A program made the position numbers and the translations under genes. A stretch of DNA of 47,894 nt, from assembly GCA_029261795.1 (NCBI GenBank), contig JAJDAP010000112.1, forward strand, positions 1-47,894, given 5' to 3'. Below are positions 24,568 through 33,364 of this stretch, piece by piece; within the stretch, counting starts at the first letter, position 1, and each line of letters opens with the position of its first letter. The stretch is from Deltaproteobacteria bacterium. Lineage in GTDB: Bacteria; Myxococcota_A; UBA9160; UBA6930. The notes beneath the pieces are model-generated. The model made no database searches. It saw only the letters and a list, made by a program, of their open reading frames with translations, and was not told the origin of the DNA.

Positions 24568-24743
24568 CTGTGACCGGTTGCATGCAGGCCCCCGCTACCA
24601 ACCCGTCGCAGTAGGCGCTCTCTGGCTGAATCAGTCGGGGCGCCTGCTGCGCGGTTGGGCCCACAGCCGACCATCAGGCTTCGAACCTGGTAGCGGACGT
24701 TCGTCGGCCAGGGTCGGGGGTTCGAATCCCTCCCGGCGTGCCA
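24568..24743 (+). repeat. Most complete palindromic repeat with tRNA-like module, copy A6
   Basis: It has the full left part (TGTGACCGGTTGCATGCAGG, CTACCAACCCGTCGCAGTAG), the centre CTGAATCAG and the right arm. The tRNA-like module is 24640-24743 (104 nt): GCGCCTG pairs with CCGGCGT, GGTTGG with CCGACC (D-arm-like), ATCAGG with CCTGGT around the loop CTTCGAA (TCG at the anticodon position), T arm GGGGG-TTCGAAT-CCCTC, then GCCA. The rest of 24417-24949 holds the hairpin at 24778 and nothing else I can name. Confidence 0.8.
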
Positions 24744-24777
24744 CTCTTTTCAAGTAGTTAGGCGATTTGCGTTCGGT

Positions 24778-24804
24778 GACCCTCAGGTGCCTGACCTGAG
24801 GGTC
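24778..24804. terminator. Perfect 11-bp hairpin
   Basis: GACCCTCAGGT and ACCTGAGGGTC pair around GCCTG, between the tRNA-like module A6 (plus) and the end of the monooxygenase gene (minus). It could end transcription from either side; no T-run follows. Confidence 0.45.
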
Positions 24805-24949
24805 GGCTCGCCATGTTCATTCGAACCACGAACAGGAACGGCTACTTCCAGGGCCTCCCGGACCGTTCGCGCCGCGGCGCACGCCTGCGAGATCCAGCGA
24901 GCCCGTCGCTCGCTCGCTGCTCGTGATTCGCCCTCGTGCTCGGCCTTGC

Positions 24950-26602
24950 CTAGGCGTCGTCCGCGCGGTGCGCTTGCTCGAACGCGAAGCCTTCGTAGTC
25001 CTTGGCCGCCACGTCGGCGATGCGCTGGTAGTACAGCGAGCCTCCCAGGTACGCGGAGAAGTAGCGGGGCTTGCCGGGAATGTTCGCGCCCGTCCACCAG
25101 GAATCGGTGCGGGGGAAGAGCGTGGCGTTCGCGATCCCGCTGACTTCGTTGCCCCAGGCCTCTTCGCTGTCGGTCGTCGGCTCGACGGCCCCCATGCCGT
25201 GCTTTTCCAGATGGCCCATGAAGTCGCCGATCCAGTTCAGTTGGCGCTCGGCGCCGAGCGGCATGTTGTAGAAGACACCGGGCGACCCCGGCCCGTGGAT
25301 CATGAACAGGTTGGGAAAGCCGGCAATCGTGAGACCGAGATAGTTGTGGAAGCGGTCCTGCCATCGCTCCTCCAGGCTCATGCCGCCGCGTCCCTTGGGG
25401 TTGAGGCGCAGCATCGAGCCGCTGATGGCATCGAAGCCGGTCGCCAGCACGAGCATGTCGATGGGGTGCTCGCCCGACCGCGTCACCACGCTGGTTGGCG
25501 TGAACCGCTCGATGGGGTCCTCGCGCAGGTCGACCAAGGTCACGTTGTCGCGGTTGAAGGTCTCGAAGTAGCCATCGTCGAGGATCGGCCGCTTGGTCAT
25601 CACGAAGTAGTCGGGCATCAACTTCTCGGCGGTCTCGGGGTCGTGCACGATCTCGCGGATCTTGTCGCGTATGAAATCGGCCAGTGAGGCGTTGGCTTCC
25701 TCGCTGACCGCGATGTCGTTGTAGCCGTCCAGGAAGAATTTGAAGCCGCCGCGCTGCCACAGCTTTTCGTAGTGCGCGTTGCGTTCCTCGGGAGTGTGGT
25801 CGAGGGCCATGCGCGTGTGGTTATCGAAGGGGAAGCCTCCGGGGTTCGCGTGCATCTTCGCGCAGATGGCGTCGAAGTCCTCTCTTGCCTCCGCCATCTC
25901 TTCGGGCGTGATCGGGCGGTTCCCTGCCGGAACGGAGTACTGCGCCGTGCGCTGGAGCACCGTCACGTGCGCCGCCTCGCGGGCGATCTCGGGGATCGAT
26001 TGGATCCCCGAGGAGCCCGTCCCGATCACGGCAACGCGCTTGCCCTCGAAGGAAACCGGCTCATGCGGCCAGCGGCCGGTGTGGTAGCACTCGCCCGCGA
26101 AGTCGTTGATCCCCGGGATGTCGGGCATGTTCGTTGTCGAGAGGGCGCCCACCGCACAGATCAGGAACGGCGCGGAGGCGCTCACGCCGGTGCTGGTCTC
26201 CACCGTCCAGCGCTGCGCCGCTTCGTCGTAGCGGGCGTCTTCCACCCAGGTCTCGAACTGGATGTCGCGGCGGAGATCGAATCGATCGGCGACATGTTCG
26301 AGGTAGGCCAGCACCGCGGACTGCTCGGACTGGGTCTCGGCCCAGTCCCACTCCTGCATGAGCTTCTCCGAGAAGGTGTAACAGTAGAATGGGCTTCCCG
26401 GGCCATCGACCCGCGCGCCCGGGTAGCGGTTGTACCACCAGGTGCCACCAATGTCGCTGGCACCGTCGTACACCCGCACCGAAAGGCCCATCTCGCGGAA
26501 ATGGTGCAGGGCGTACATGCCGCTGACTCCGGCTCCGATGATCACCACGTCATAGTGTTCGATGGATCCGCTCTTTCGCGGCGGCTGATTCGTGCTCGTC
26601 AT
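24950..26602 (-). CDS. Baeyer-Villiger-type flavin monooxygenase
   Basis: Predicted 550 aa; ATG 26602 with AAGGA just upstream (a GTG at 26617 is less likely). It inserts oxygen into ketones using FAD, NADPH and O2. Visible motifs: IIGAGVSG (FAD, 21-28), GGTWWYNRYPGARVD (52-66), the Baeyer-Villiger fingerprint FAGECYHTGRWP (168-179), GTGSSG (NADPH, 194-199) and a late ATGFDAISGSM. All key parts of a cyclohexanone or steroid monooxygenase-like enzyme are present at normal length. Nearby LLM and SDR genes could act on the same ketones or alcohols, though they are not in one operon. Confidence 0.9.
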   Translation of the reverse strand: MTSTNQPPRKSGSIEHYDVVIIGAGVSGMYALHHFREMGLSVRVYDGASDIGGTWWYNRYPGARVDGPGSPFYCYTFSEKLMQEWDWAETQSEQSAVLAYLEHVADRFDLRRDIQFETWVEDARYDEAAQRWTVETSTGVSASAPFLICAVGALSTTNMPDIPGINDFAGECYHTGRWPHEPVSFEGKRVAVIGTGSSGIQSIPEIAREAAHVTVLQRTAQYSVPAGNRPITPEEMAEAREDFDAICAKMHANPGGFPFDNHTRMALDHTPEERNAHYEKLWQRGGFKFFLDGYNDIAVSEEANASLADFIRDKIREIVHDPETAEKLMPDYFVMTKRPILDDGYFETFNRDNVTLVDLREDPIERFTPTSVVTRSGEHPIDMLVLATGFDAISGSMLRLNPKGRGGMSLEERWQDRFHNYLGLTIAGFPNLFMIHGPGSPGVFYNMPLGAERQLNWIGDFMGHLEKHGMGAVEPTTDSEEAWGNEVSGIANATLFPRTDSWWTGANIPGKPRYFSAYLGGSLYYQRIADVAAKDYEGFAFEQAHRADDA

Positions 26603-26937
26603 TCCTTGCTCCTGCACACTACTTTGGCGGCCGTTCTGGTTCTCGATGTGCGTTGGAGATGACGACTATAGTCACGATTGAGTCGCTTCAGTAGCGCGAA
26701 GACCGGCTGCGCGGATCCGTCCCCTCCCTGCGACCGTGTAGCACGAGCGAGCGGGTGCACCCCCGGACTCGGCGAAGAGCCCGGACCTGCGCGACGGCGA
26801 TCGCATGGACAGCCCCGAGTTCCCCCTCGTCTGGACGGCCGTGCGAGGGCTCCTCGACGACTCCGTGAGTGACGTGCCCCGGGCGCGCCGATCCGAGAGC
26901 AGTAACCTGTCCACGGAACAAAATCAGAGGGCGAGCG
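26603..26937. other. Divergent intergenic region
   Basis: These 335 bp separate the monooxygenase start (minus) from the deiodinase-like fragment (plus). A perfect 10-bp palindrome GACTATAGTC at 26665-26674, about 60 bp ahead of the monooxygenase start, could be an operator or contain a -10 box (TATAGT on the minus strand). I see nothing else. Confidence 0.3.
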
Positions 26938-27237
26938 ATGAGTGAATCCGAATCCGAGCTGCCCGCGGGCTTCGACTGGCGTTCCATCACGCCGGACGAC
27001 TCGCCGATGGGCCTGCCGGACGTGATGGCCAACCCCGTCCATCAGGATCTCGCAGCGGCGAAGCTGGCACCGGGCGATCTGGCCTTCGACTTCGAGCTAC
27101 CCATCTATGACTTCAGTGATGGGACGCGAGAAAAGACCGGTCGCAGCTTCGGGCTCCAGTCCGTGGCAGCGAACCGGCCCGTGGCGCTCGTCTTCGGTTC
27201 GTACACCTACGCGCCAAAGACGTCGTCGACGATCTGA
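26938..27237 (+). pseudogene. Deiodinase-like/redoxin N-terminal fragment, cut at the active site
   Basis: ATG 26938 follows AGAGGG. The 99-residue frame starts MSESESELPAGFDW and includes MANPVHQDLAAAKLAPGD, FDFELPIYDFSDGTRE and VALVFGSYT. In bacterial deiodinase-like redoxins GSYT is followed by Cys or selenocysteine and PPFR. Here the frame instead reads YAPKTSSTI and stops, because sequence of an opposing gene begins at about 27207. The redox residue and the whole C-terminal half are lost. The break lies within a few bases of the catalytic codon. Confidence 0.7.
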
Positions 27238-27590
27238 TTCAACATCACAGAGCCGTCGTTGTCCGAGAGCAGTCGGTAGTCGACGTTGCAGATGACGTAT
27301 TCGCCGTGGGTCGCCAGGTAGGCCGATGCCTGATCCATGATCGACTTGTCGTTGATCAGCCATCCGCCGCCATGGAACACCACGACGACCGGATAGGAAT
27401 CCTTGCCCGATCTTGGCGTGTAGATGTCCATCGTGAGGTCGAACCCGCTGGGGGACGCCCACAGGACATCTCCGACCAGCGTGTAGCGGTCGGGATCGTT
27501 GTTCTGCCGCAGCTCCTGGTGTGGGGCGCACGACGAGAGAGCGAGCGCGATCATCAGGCCAGGGGTCAACGACCGAACCATCGATCTCAC
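27207..27590 (-). pseudogene. Truncated alpha/beta hydrolase lipoprotein
   Basis: The frame from GTG 27590 (or ATG 27581) has a lipoprotein signal (MIALALSSC), then LTMDIYTPR and VVVFHGGGWLINDKS, the HGGGW oxyanion-hole motif of hormone-sensitive-lipase-type esterases, and YVICNVDYRLL. It stops after VDDVFGA at 27207, before the GxSxG nucleophile. The sequence beyond belongs to the deiodinase-like fragment. Thus only about 125 of some 300 residues remain and no activity is expected. Confidence 0.7.
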
Positions 27591-27599
27591 TGTCGACCC

Positions 27600-28219
27600 C
27601 TACTCGACAATCTGAAGTCGAACGGGGACGCCCTGGCAATCGGCTGCACTGCCTAACAATGCTGCGATGATCTGATCCGCGGAACCGTACTTTTCCTGCC
27701 GCAGCCGGTGGTATCGATCGTGGGCGCCAGGATCGCGGGTCCCGGTGTAGGTGTTCGTCAACCCGCCCCTGGCGAGCACGACGTTCGGAGAGTCGGTCAA
27801 CCGCGTGATCGACGGTGCGCCGATTCAAGTCGATCCAGATGGTCTGACCGAAACCGCTCAGCGCCATGAATTCGCCATCGTAGTCCTGCGGAATCCAGAA
27901 CTGACGGGAATGACCATGATATGGATAGAAGCTGTCGGGGGATGTCCCTCGGGCCCTTCTACGTTCTGCACCCAGTAGACATCGCCACCGAAGCCGAAGG
28001 GACCCAGAGCTTCTCTTCGACGATCTGTGTATAGGGCAGCTCGTCGCCGTAGGCGCCGCGGATGACCGCGGAGAGGACATGGGTGCCTGGAAAGCGATAG
28101 CGAAACTCGATCCCTGGGGGTGTTCGTCGGTCGAGATTCGCCGCGACGTCGACCTTGTCCCGCCCGTTCATGAACACGTCGAGATAGGTCTTGCGCCACA
28201 GTGAGATGACCTTCCTCAT
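27600..28219 (-). pseudogene. Frameshifted C-terminal half of a beta-lactamase-family serine hydrolase
   Basis: Three consecutive frames carry one protein: RTPPGIEFRYRFPGTHVLSA and YTQIVEEKLW (from 28219), then GFGGDVYWVQNVEGPEG, then HSRQFWIPQDYDGEFMAL with FGQTIWIDLNRRTV, and finally ITRLTDSPNVVLARGG to the stop at 27600. The pattern PGxxFxY...GQxIWID is that of class C-like beta-lactamase/esterase proteins. The N-terminal half with SxxK is missing, and at least three frameshifts are present. It sits upstream of, and on the same strand as, the truncated lipase. Confidence 0.65.
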
Positions 28220-28553
28220 AGGGGTCCCCCTCTTCGAGTCGACTGTCGGCCGGAGCGCTTGACGCCGTCCCTAAAACCCAGCTCCGCCCGGAAACGTGTA
28301 CCAGTGGCGCGCCACATCGCTATCGCTGGCCAGAGTTCGCGCGCTTCTTTACCGTCGGAAGTCTGCGATTGCGGGTGTACAATAGGGAGTGAGGGGCCGC
28401 CCCCCAGCTGCCTCCATTCTGCCCTGGTCTCCTGAGGCTGTACGTCCTGTGGACGCACTCGCTCACGCTCACGCCGAGTCGCTTCGGCCGGTTCCTCGTA
28501 GCGAACGCGTGCAGAACGCAATTGACAGGACAACTGAACAACAGGAGCAAACC
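28220..28553. other. Intergenic region with possible promoter
   Basis: No gene is seen in these 334 bp. GCGGGTGTACAAT (28371-28383) contains a -10-like TACAAT and matches the element at 22172. It lies 170 bp before the next gene, so a long leader would be expected if it is used. The stretch also holds the lost 5' side of the beta-lactamase-family remnant. Confidence 0.3.
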
Positions 28554-29246
28554 ATGGCTTTGATCTCAGTTCTCAGACAGAAGATTCTCGGCGGATCCAT
28601 CGCCCAGCACGAGCGGCTGGTGCGTTTCGTGGCAGAGCGCGCACGGAACGATGCCGAGACAACCAAGTGGAGTGCACGAATCTCGACCGGGAGCGAGGGA
28701 CGCAGCATCGGCTTTGTCACGGGCGCGGAGGGATTCGCCGCATTGACGGCGGCCGAAGGGCCCGACGCGATGATCCGGCGCCTCTTCGGAGAGGCCGATG
28801 GGAACGCGATCCTCGAGTCACTCGGGGCCGCGGTACAGAGCGAGGCTGATCTCGTCCTGCAGCCGCGCGAGGATCTCGGAGGCGCCGTCCTCCAGCTCGA
28901 CTCACCGCCCCCGCTCGCAATCGTGACGCGCATCCGCCCCACGGCTGGCGGGGCCGCCGGCTGCGAGGAGCTGATCCGCAAGGTGATCGAGGCCGCCGCG
29001 AAGGTCGATGATGAGCGGCGCTACAACGTGTCCCAGCCGGTGATCGGCGAACTCGGCACGTTCACGGTGGTCCAGGGCGTGACCGATCCGGCCCAGCTCG
29101 ACCGCCAGGCCGAGCTACCGGACCTACTCGCGGAGGCCTTCGGTGCCGAGGAGGGGGCGAGCATCTTCAGGGAAGGCACGGCCTCGATCCAGGAGGTGCA
29201 GTCCGAGCTGTCGGTACTGCGGGAGGATCTCTCGAACCTGGGCTAG
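28554..29246 (+). CDS. Hypothetical soluble protein
   Basis: Predicted 230 aa; ATG 28554 has ACAGGAGC upstream. It is acidic and cytoplasmic-looking with mixed alpha/beta segments. Two sections are similar in plan (GRSIGFVTGAEGFAAL and PPPLAIVTRIRPTAGGAAG), the second resembling the start of an ABM-type ferredoxin-like module (VTRIRP...AGCEELIRKVIEAA). I do not recognise a family or catalytic residues. It stands alone. Confidence 0.7.
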   Translation: MALISVLRQKILGGSIAQHERLVRFVAERARNDAETTKWSARISTGSEGRSIGFVTGAEGFAALTAAEGPDAMIRRLFGEADGNAILESLGAAVQSEADLVLQPREDLGGAVLQLDSPPPLAIVTRIRPTAGGAAGCEELIRKVIEAAAKVDDERRYNVSQPVIGELGTFTVVQGVTDPAQLDRQAELPDLLAEAFGAEEGASIFREGTASIQEVQSELSVLREDLSNLG

Positions 29247-29394
29247 GCCGCGAGGCACGAGACCCCACCCAGCGACGACAGGACGTGCGGGGCGCGCTTG
29301 GGCCCCGCGCGTTCATTCGTGACGTGAACGGCCCGAGCAGGTCTCGCGCGATGAGGTGACCCTGGATCTCGCGGGCGTGCGTCGATATCGGCCA

Positions 29395-29444
29395 CCCCGC
29401 TCCAACCCGTCGCAGCAGGCGCTCTCTGGCTGAATAGTCGGGGC
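29395..29444 (+). repeat. Dispersed palindromic repeat, copy A7 (partial)
   Basis: CCAACCCGTCGCAGCAGGCG followed by CTCTCTGGCTGAATAGTCGGGG; one base of the centre and the right arm are missing. The rest of 29247-29591 shows nothing else I can name. Confidence 0.7.
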
Positions 29445-29591
29445 CAAGAGTCGACCGACGCCCGGGCCGTGCAATGCGTGATCGCTGAGCTCGCCCATTC
29501 AGGCCAGGCGAAAAAAAAGGGAGTTGAGCCACGGCCCCGGGTATCCGAATAGTGCCTTGGGCGGGAGCGAGAAACCGCCTCGGGTAGACAG

Positions 29592-31184
29592 ATGCGGTTT
29601 CGCAAATGGACGATCTCAGGCTTTCCGCGGACGCTTGATCGGGGCGCTTTCGTCGCCTACTTCCTGGGCAGCGTCGCGCCCCTCGCCGCGCTCGGGGTCG
29701 TAGTCGAACGCTACGCGTTGTCCCCGGCTGCTTTGCCCGCCGAGGGGCACTATGCGATCGCCCTGGTCGCGCTGGTCAGTGGAATCTGCGTTCTGTCGCT
29801 AGGCAGCTTCCTGATGTTGCGTCGACTCGTCACCCGAGCGGTCGAGCGAAGCCTCGTCCAAGCCTATAGCGACCCTCTGACTGGCCTACCGAATCGGCTG
29901 CTGTTCAACCGCCGACTCGAGCGGACCCTCGCCGACGCTCGACGTCACAACCATCTGTCGGCGGTCTGCTTCCTCGACATCGATGGCTTCAAGCGCATCA
30001 ACGATAGTCTGGGGCATGGGGTCGGCGACGAACTCCTCCGCCAGGTCGCAACGCGGTTGAAGGAGAATCTGCGATCCTCTGATGTCATCGGGCGTTCGAA
30101 CTCGGCCCGCTGCGAGCCCTCCATCTCGCGCCTGGGCGGGGACGAGTTCACATTCCTGATCTCCGAGGTTTCCGGCCCGAAGAGTGCGAGTTCGGTCGTC
30201 TGGCGGCTTCTCGAGGCACTTCGCAAACCCTTCGAGCTCGAGGGTCGAGAAGTGATGGTCACGGCCAGCGTCGGTATCGCGATGATTCCAACGGACGGAG
30301 AAGACCCGGAGACGCTCCTCCGGAACGCGGACCTGGCGATGTACTGGGCGAAGGGCTGTGGTCGCAACAACTATCAGTTGTTCGCGGAGTCGATGGATAC
30401 CACGGCGCAACGGAGGCTCAACGTTGAGCGATGCCTCCGTCGCTCCTTGGAGCAGTATCCCTTTTCACTGGTCTACCAGCCGATTCGCGACGCTCACAGC
30501 GCCCGTGTCGTCGCCGTAGAAGCCCTGCTCCGCTGGGACGATCCCGAGCTCGGAGTGGTTGGCCCCTCCGAGTTCATCCCGGTCGCCGAAGAAGCGGGCC
30601 TGATTGCGCCGCTCGGTGAGTGGGTTCTGCGAACCGCCTGCGCACAGGTCAAAGCCTGGCAGGACGCGGGCTATCGCGCACCGCGCATGTGCGTAAATGC
30701 ATCCGGCATTCAGATCCGCCACCCATCCTGGGCGTCACGCGTTCAGGCCATCTTGGAAAACACGGGCCTGAGCCCGGAATCTCTCGAGCTGGAGATCACG
30801 GAGAGCACGATCCTCAGCGAAGCCGATGGCACCCTGGAAGCCCTGAGGGAGCTCAGCGAGCGCGGGGTCAGCCTCGCCCTGGACGATTTCGGCACCGGCT
30901 ACTCCTCTCTACGCTACCTCCACGCGTTCCCCATCGACCGCGTGAAGATCGATCAGACCTTCGTCCAGAGCGTCCACACGGGGATCGGCCGATCGTTGAC
31001 GGGCGCGATCATCTCAATGGCACATAGCCTCGGGATGGTGGCGGTCGCCGAGGGTGTAGAGACCGAGGAGCAAGCCGAGTTTCTTCGCGAGACCGGCTGC
31101 GACGAGCTGCAGGGCTTCTTGTTCGCCAAGCCCAGTCCCCCCGACCAGCTGGTCCAGTTCCTCGAGAAGGAAAAAGACGAGTAG
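29592..31184 (+). CDS. Membrane GGDEF-EAL protein (c-di-GMP synthesis/breakdown)
   Basis: Predicted 530 aa. Two membrane helices (19-40, 53-77) precede a GGDEF domain (about 90-265) with intact GGDEF at 182-186 and FLDIDGFKRIND. The inhibitory RxxD site is broken: RCEP at 173-176, next to a small insertion. An EAL domain (about 275-525) has VEALLRW (EAL 310-312), CVNAS, EITES, DDFGTGYSS, VKIDQTF and EGVET, so phosphodiesterase residues look complete. Both activities may be possible, with no product inhibition of the cyclase. There is no periplasmic sensor between the helices beyond about ten residues. Its target is unknown. Confidence 0.9.
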   Translation: MRFRKWTISGFPRTLDRGAFVAYFLGSVAPLAALGVVVERYALSPAALPAEGHYAIALVALVSGICVLSLGSFLMLRRLVTRAVERSLVQAYSDPLTGLPNRLLFNRRLERTLADARRHNHLSAVCFLDIDGFKRINDSLGHGVGDELLRQVATRLKENLRSSDVIGRSNSARCEPSISRLGGDEFTFLISEVSGPKSASSVVWRLLEALRKPFELEGREVMVTASVGIAMIPTDGEDPETLLRNADLAMYWAKGCGRNNYQLFAESMDTTAQRRLNVERCLRRSLEQYPFSLVYQPIRDAHSARVVAVEALLRWDDPELGVVGPSEFIPVAEEAGLIAPLGEWVLRTACAQVKAWQDAGYRAPRMCVNASGIQIRHPSWASRVQAILENTGLSPESLELEITESTILSEADGTLEALRELSERGVSLALDDFGTGYSSLRYLHAFPIDRVKIDQTFVQSVHTGIGRSLTGAIISMAHSLGMVAVAEGVETEEQAEFLRETGCDELQGFLFAKPSPPDQLVQFLEKEKDE

Positions 31185-31212
31185 CCCTCGCAGCGAAGCG
31201 GGTCCCCGCTCT

Positions 31213-31277
31213 CCCGCTACCAACCCGGCGCGCCAGGCGCTCTCTGGCTGCATCAGTCGGGGCGCGTACTGCGCACA
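31213..31277 (+). repeat. Dispersed palindromic repeat, copy A8 (diverged)
   Basis: CGCTACCAACCCGGCGCGCC then AGGCGCTCTCTGGCTG, CATCAGTCGGGGCGCGTACTG. The arms carry several changes, so the hairpin is weaker. It lies just after the GGDEF-EAL gene. Confidence 0.65.
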
Positions 31278-31388
31278 CGCTGCATGGCAGAGCGTGGCCA
31301 ATCGTGTCCTGGCTGGTCCCGAGAGAAGCTACCAACGAAGCAGCAACTCCGTGCCTGGAAGCTGCGTTCCAAGCGTCACGTCCGAGGC

Positions 31389-31841
31389 TCAGTCGAGTTC
31401 GACTTCGACTAGTACAAGCTCGGGGGCGGTCTTGGCGAGGCTCTCTTCTACAGGCCTCCTGCTCTCGTCGAGCTTGATTCCGTAGACCTTGGCGTCGCGA
31501 GGGAGGGCTGCGAGAAAGCGGCGCACGCCTTCGCGCAGCTGCTCGCTGTCGCCATCCCAGAGCCGAGCCTTTCCCGTGTACGTTTCTCTCGCGATCTCGA
31601 TCGAGACCGCTGCCGGCTCGCCGCGAAGGTTCATCCACCAGCGTGTGCGGTGCGCCGACAGGAAGCGGACGGTGTCGTTCTCGCGGGTGTAGCTGAGGGG
31701 TGTCACGAACTCGCACCCGCTCTTGCGACCTCGAAAGTGCAAGAGCGCGATGCTGCCGCTCGCGATGCCGTGCAGCGGTGAGCGCAGCAGCGTCGTCATG
31801 ACAGGGTTGAGGGTCTTGTAGAGAAAGCTCTCGATGCTCAC
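31389..31841 (-). CDS. Nitroreductase-family (DDN-like, F420-type) protein
   Basis: Predicted 150 aa from GTG 31841 with CAGGAGA seven bases upstream. The pattern LLHFRGRKSG...TPLSYTRENDTVRFLSAH and WWMNLRGEPAAVSIE is that of the deazaflavin (F420H2)-dependent nitroreductase/quinone reductase family (DUF385). The split-barrel fold and cofactor are inferred from the family. It begins 14 bp after the stop of the FAD oxidase gene, so the two form an operon. It may share a substrate or protect against quinones. Confidence 0.8.
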   Translation of the reverse strand: MSIESFLYKTLNPVMTTLLRSPLHGIASGSIALLHFRGRKSGCEFVTPLSYTRENDTVRFLSAHRTRWWMNLRGEPAAVSIEIARETYTGKARLWDGDSEQLREGVRRFLAALPRDAKVYGIKLDESRRPVEESLAKTAPELVLVEVELD

Positions 31842-31855
31842 GGGGCGGTCTCCTG

Positions 31856-33364
31856 CTACTGCGCGTCTTCCCAGCGCATGTAGCGCTTGGCGAGGCCGAA
31901 GCCCAACGAGGTAAGCGGCTCTCCGGGAGTGCGCGGCGGCTTCCGGTTGAGTACGAAGTCGTACACCGGGTCGAGCGGCTCGCCCGCAACCAGGTCTCGC
32001 AGGAGGCGCCCGGCCAGGACCGCGACGGGTACACCGTGACCCGCGTAGCCGCCCGCGAAGAGAATGTTGTCTGCGGGCCCGAAGGCGCCGATCGTGGGCG
32101 CCATGTCGAGCGTGACGCCCACGTGTCCAGCCCATCGGTGCGTGATCGCAACGTCGGCGAGCACCGGGAACAGCTGTCGGATCACGCGCGAAAGCCGCCC
32201 GTAATCCGGATGGCCCTCGCCGTCCACCGCGGCACCCCCATAGTAGTAGAAGCCGTCACCGCCGCTCAGAAGGACCCGGTTGTCAGCTGTTAGGCGGAAC
32301 AGGTTGAAGAAGCTCCGCACATCGTAGAAGGGCTGGCGCCCACCCCAGGAGAGCGCGGCGACCTGGGATTCCGTCAAGGGAGCCGTGGCGATGCTGAATG
32401 AGTGGATGGGCAGGACCCGGCCGCGGAGGAAACCCAGGTGCTGCGTATAGGCATTCGTGGCCAGTACGAGCAGGGGCGCACGCACCGCGCCGCGCGGCGT
32501 ACGCACGCTGACTGTCGTGCCCGGCGTGATGTCCACCACCGGAGAGTCCTCGTGGACCTCCACGCCCGCGGCGCGAACCAGGGCGAGCAATCCCGTCGCG
32601 AGCTTGGCCGGGTTGATCATGCCACTACCCGGAATCGTGAGTGCGCCCCGGTACCCCGTGACATCGACGCGCCGGCGCAGCTCGTTCTCGGGCAGCCAGG
32701 TCGCCTCGAGGCCGAGCGCCGCGTACATTCGCTGCTCGCGCTCGAGTCGTGCTTCGTGGCGCGGAGTGACAGCGCCGAAGAGGGATTCCACAGGCTCCCA
32801 TTCACAGTCGACGCCGCGTGTCGCCACCAGGTCTTCGATGAGACCGATCCCCGCCGACGTGGCCGCGTAGAGCTTCCTCGCTTCGTCGATGCGACCCGCG
32901 TCCACCAGATCGTGGACGGTCTCCTCAGCGCCGCCGATGAACGGCAGCACGAGGCCGCAGTTCCGACCCGACGCTCCGTATCCGACCCGCGCTCCCTCGA
33001 GGAGAACGATTCGGCGTTCCGGAAAGCTCTCGGCAAGATGCAGTGCGGTGGACAGGCCGGTATAGCCGCCGCCGACGATGACGACGTCGGCGGTGTGGTC
33101 GCCATGCAGCGGCCGAAGCAGCGGGGTGTCCTCGATGCCCGCCGACTCGATCCAGTGACAATGCGATCGCGGGCCGAAGAACGGGCCAGCGGGGGCTCGG
33201 TACCGCTCTTCTAGCGTCCGCCCGCCGACGATTCCGGCAACACCACCGGCCGTCGCAGTGGCTGCGGCGGTAAGGAACGCACGCCGCGACACAGAGCGGA
33301 CTCGGGGCGGATCCTGCAACCCGGATGAAGCGCGGTCCTTGTCATGCCCGCTGGAGTTGCTCAC
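31856..33364 (-). CDS. Tat-exported FAD-dependent amine/amino acid oxidase (DAO family)
   Basis: Predicted 502 aa. I chose GTG 33364, nine bases after GGGGAGAG; GTG 33373 is too close to that site. A twin-arginine signal (SRRAFLTAAATATAGG, RR at 27-28) marks periplasmic export. The FAD-binding core VVIVGGGYTGLSTALHLAE (core IVGGGYTG), GYGASGRNCGLV and the late GYAGHGVPVAVLAGRLL fit the DAO family (glycine, sarcosine or puuB-type gamma-glutamyl amine oxidases). A Tat signal is unusual for this subfamily. Substrate is unknown. It heads an operon with the DDN-like gene. Confidence 0.85.
   Translation of the reverse strand: MSNSSGHDKDRASSGLQDPPRVRSVSRRAFLTAAATATAGGVAGIVGGRTLEERYRAPAGPFFGPRSHCHWIESAGIEDTPLLRPLHGDHTADVVIVGGGYTGLSTALHLAESFPERRIVLLEGARVGYGASGRNCGLVLPFIGGAEETVHDLVDAGRIDEARKLYAATSAGIGLIEDLVATRGVDCEWEPVESLFGAVTPRHEARLEREQRMYAALGLEATWLPENELRRRVDVTGYRGALTIPGSGMINPAKLATGLLALVRAAGVEVHEDSPVVDITPGTTVSVRTPRGAVRAPLLVLATNAYTQHLGFLRGRVLPIHSFSIATAPLTESQVAALSWGGRQPFYDVRSFFNLFRLTADNRVLLSGGDGFYYYGGAAVDGEGHPDYGRLSRVIRQLFPVLADVAITHRWAGHVGVTLDMAPTIGAFGPADNILFAGGYAGHGVPVAVLAGRLLRDLVAGEPLDPVYDFVLNRKPPRTPGEPLTSLGFGLAKRYMRWEDAQ

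Noticed and set aside
7866..31277. Small open frames inside the palindromic repeats encoding similar peptides (PTAQQAPRLIQSE and the like)
   Set aside because: They recur only because the repeat recurs, differ in frame and ends, and lack ribosome-binding sites.
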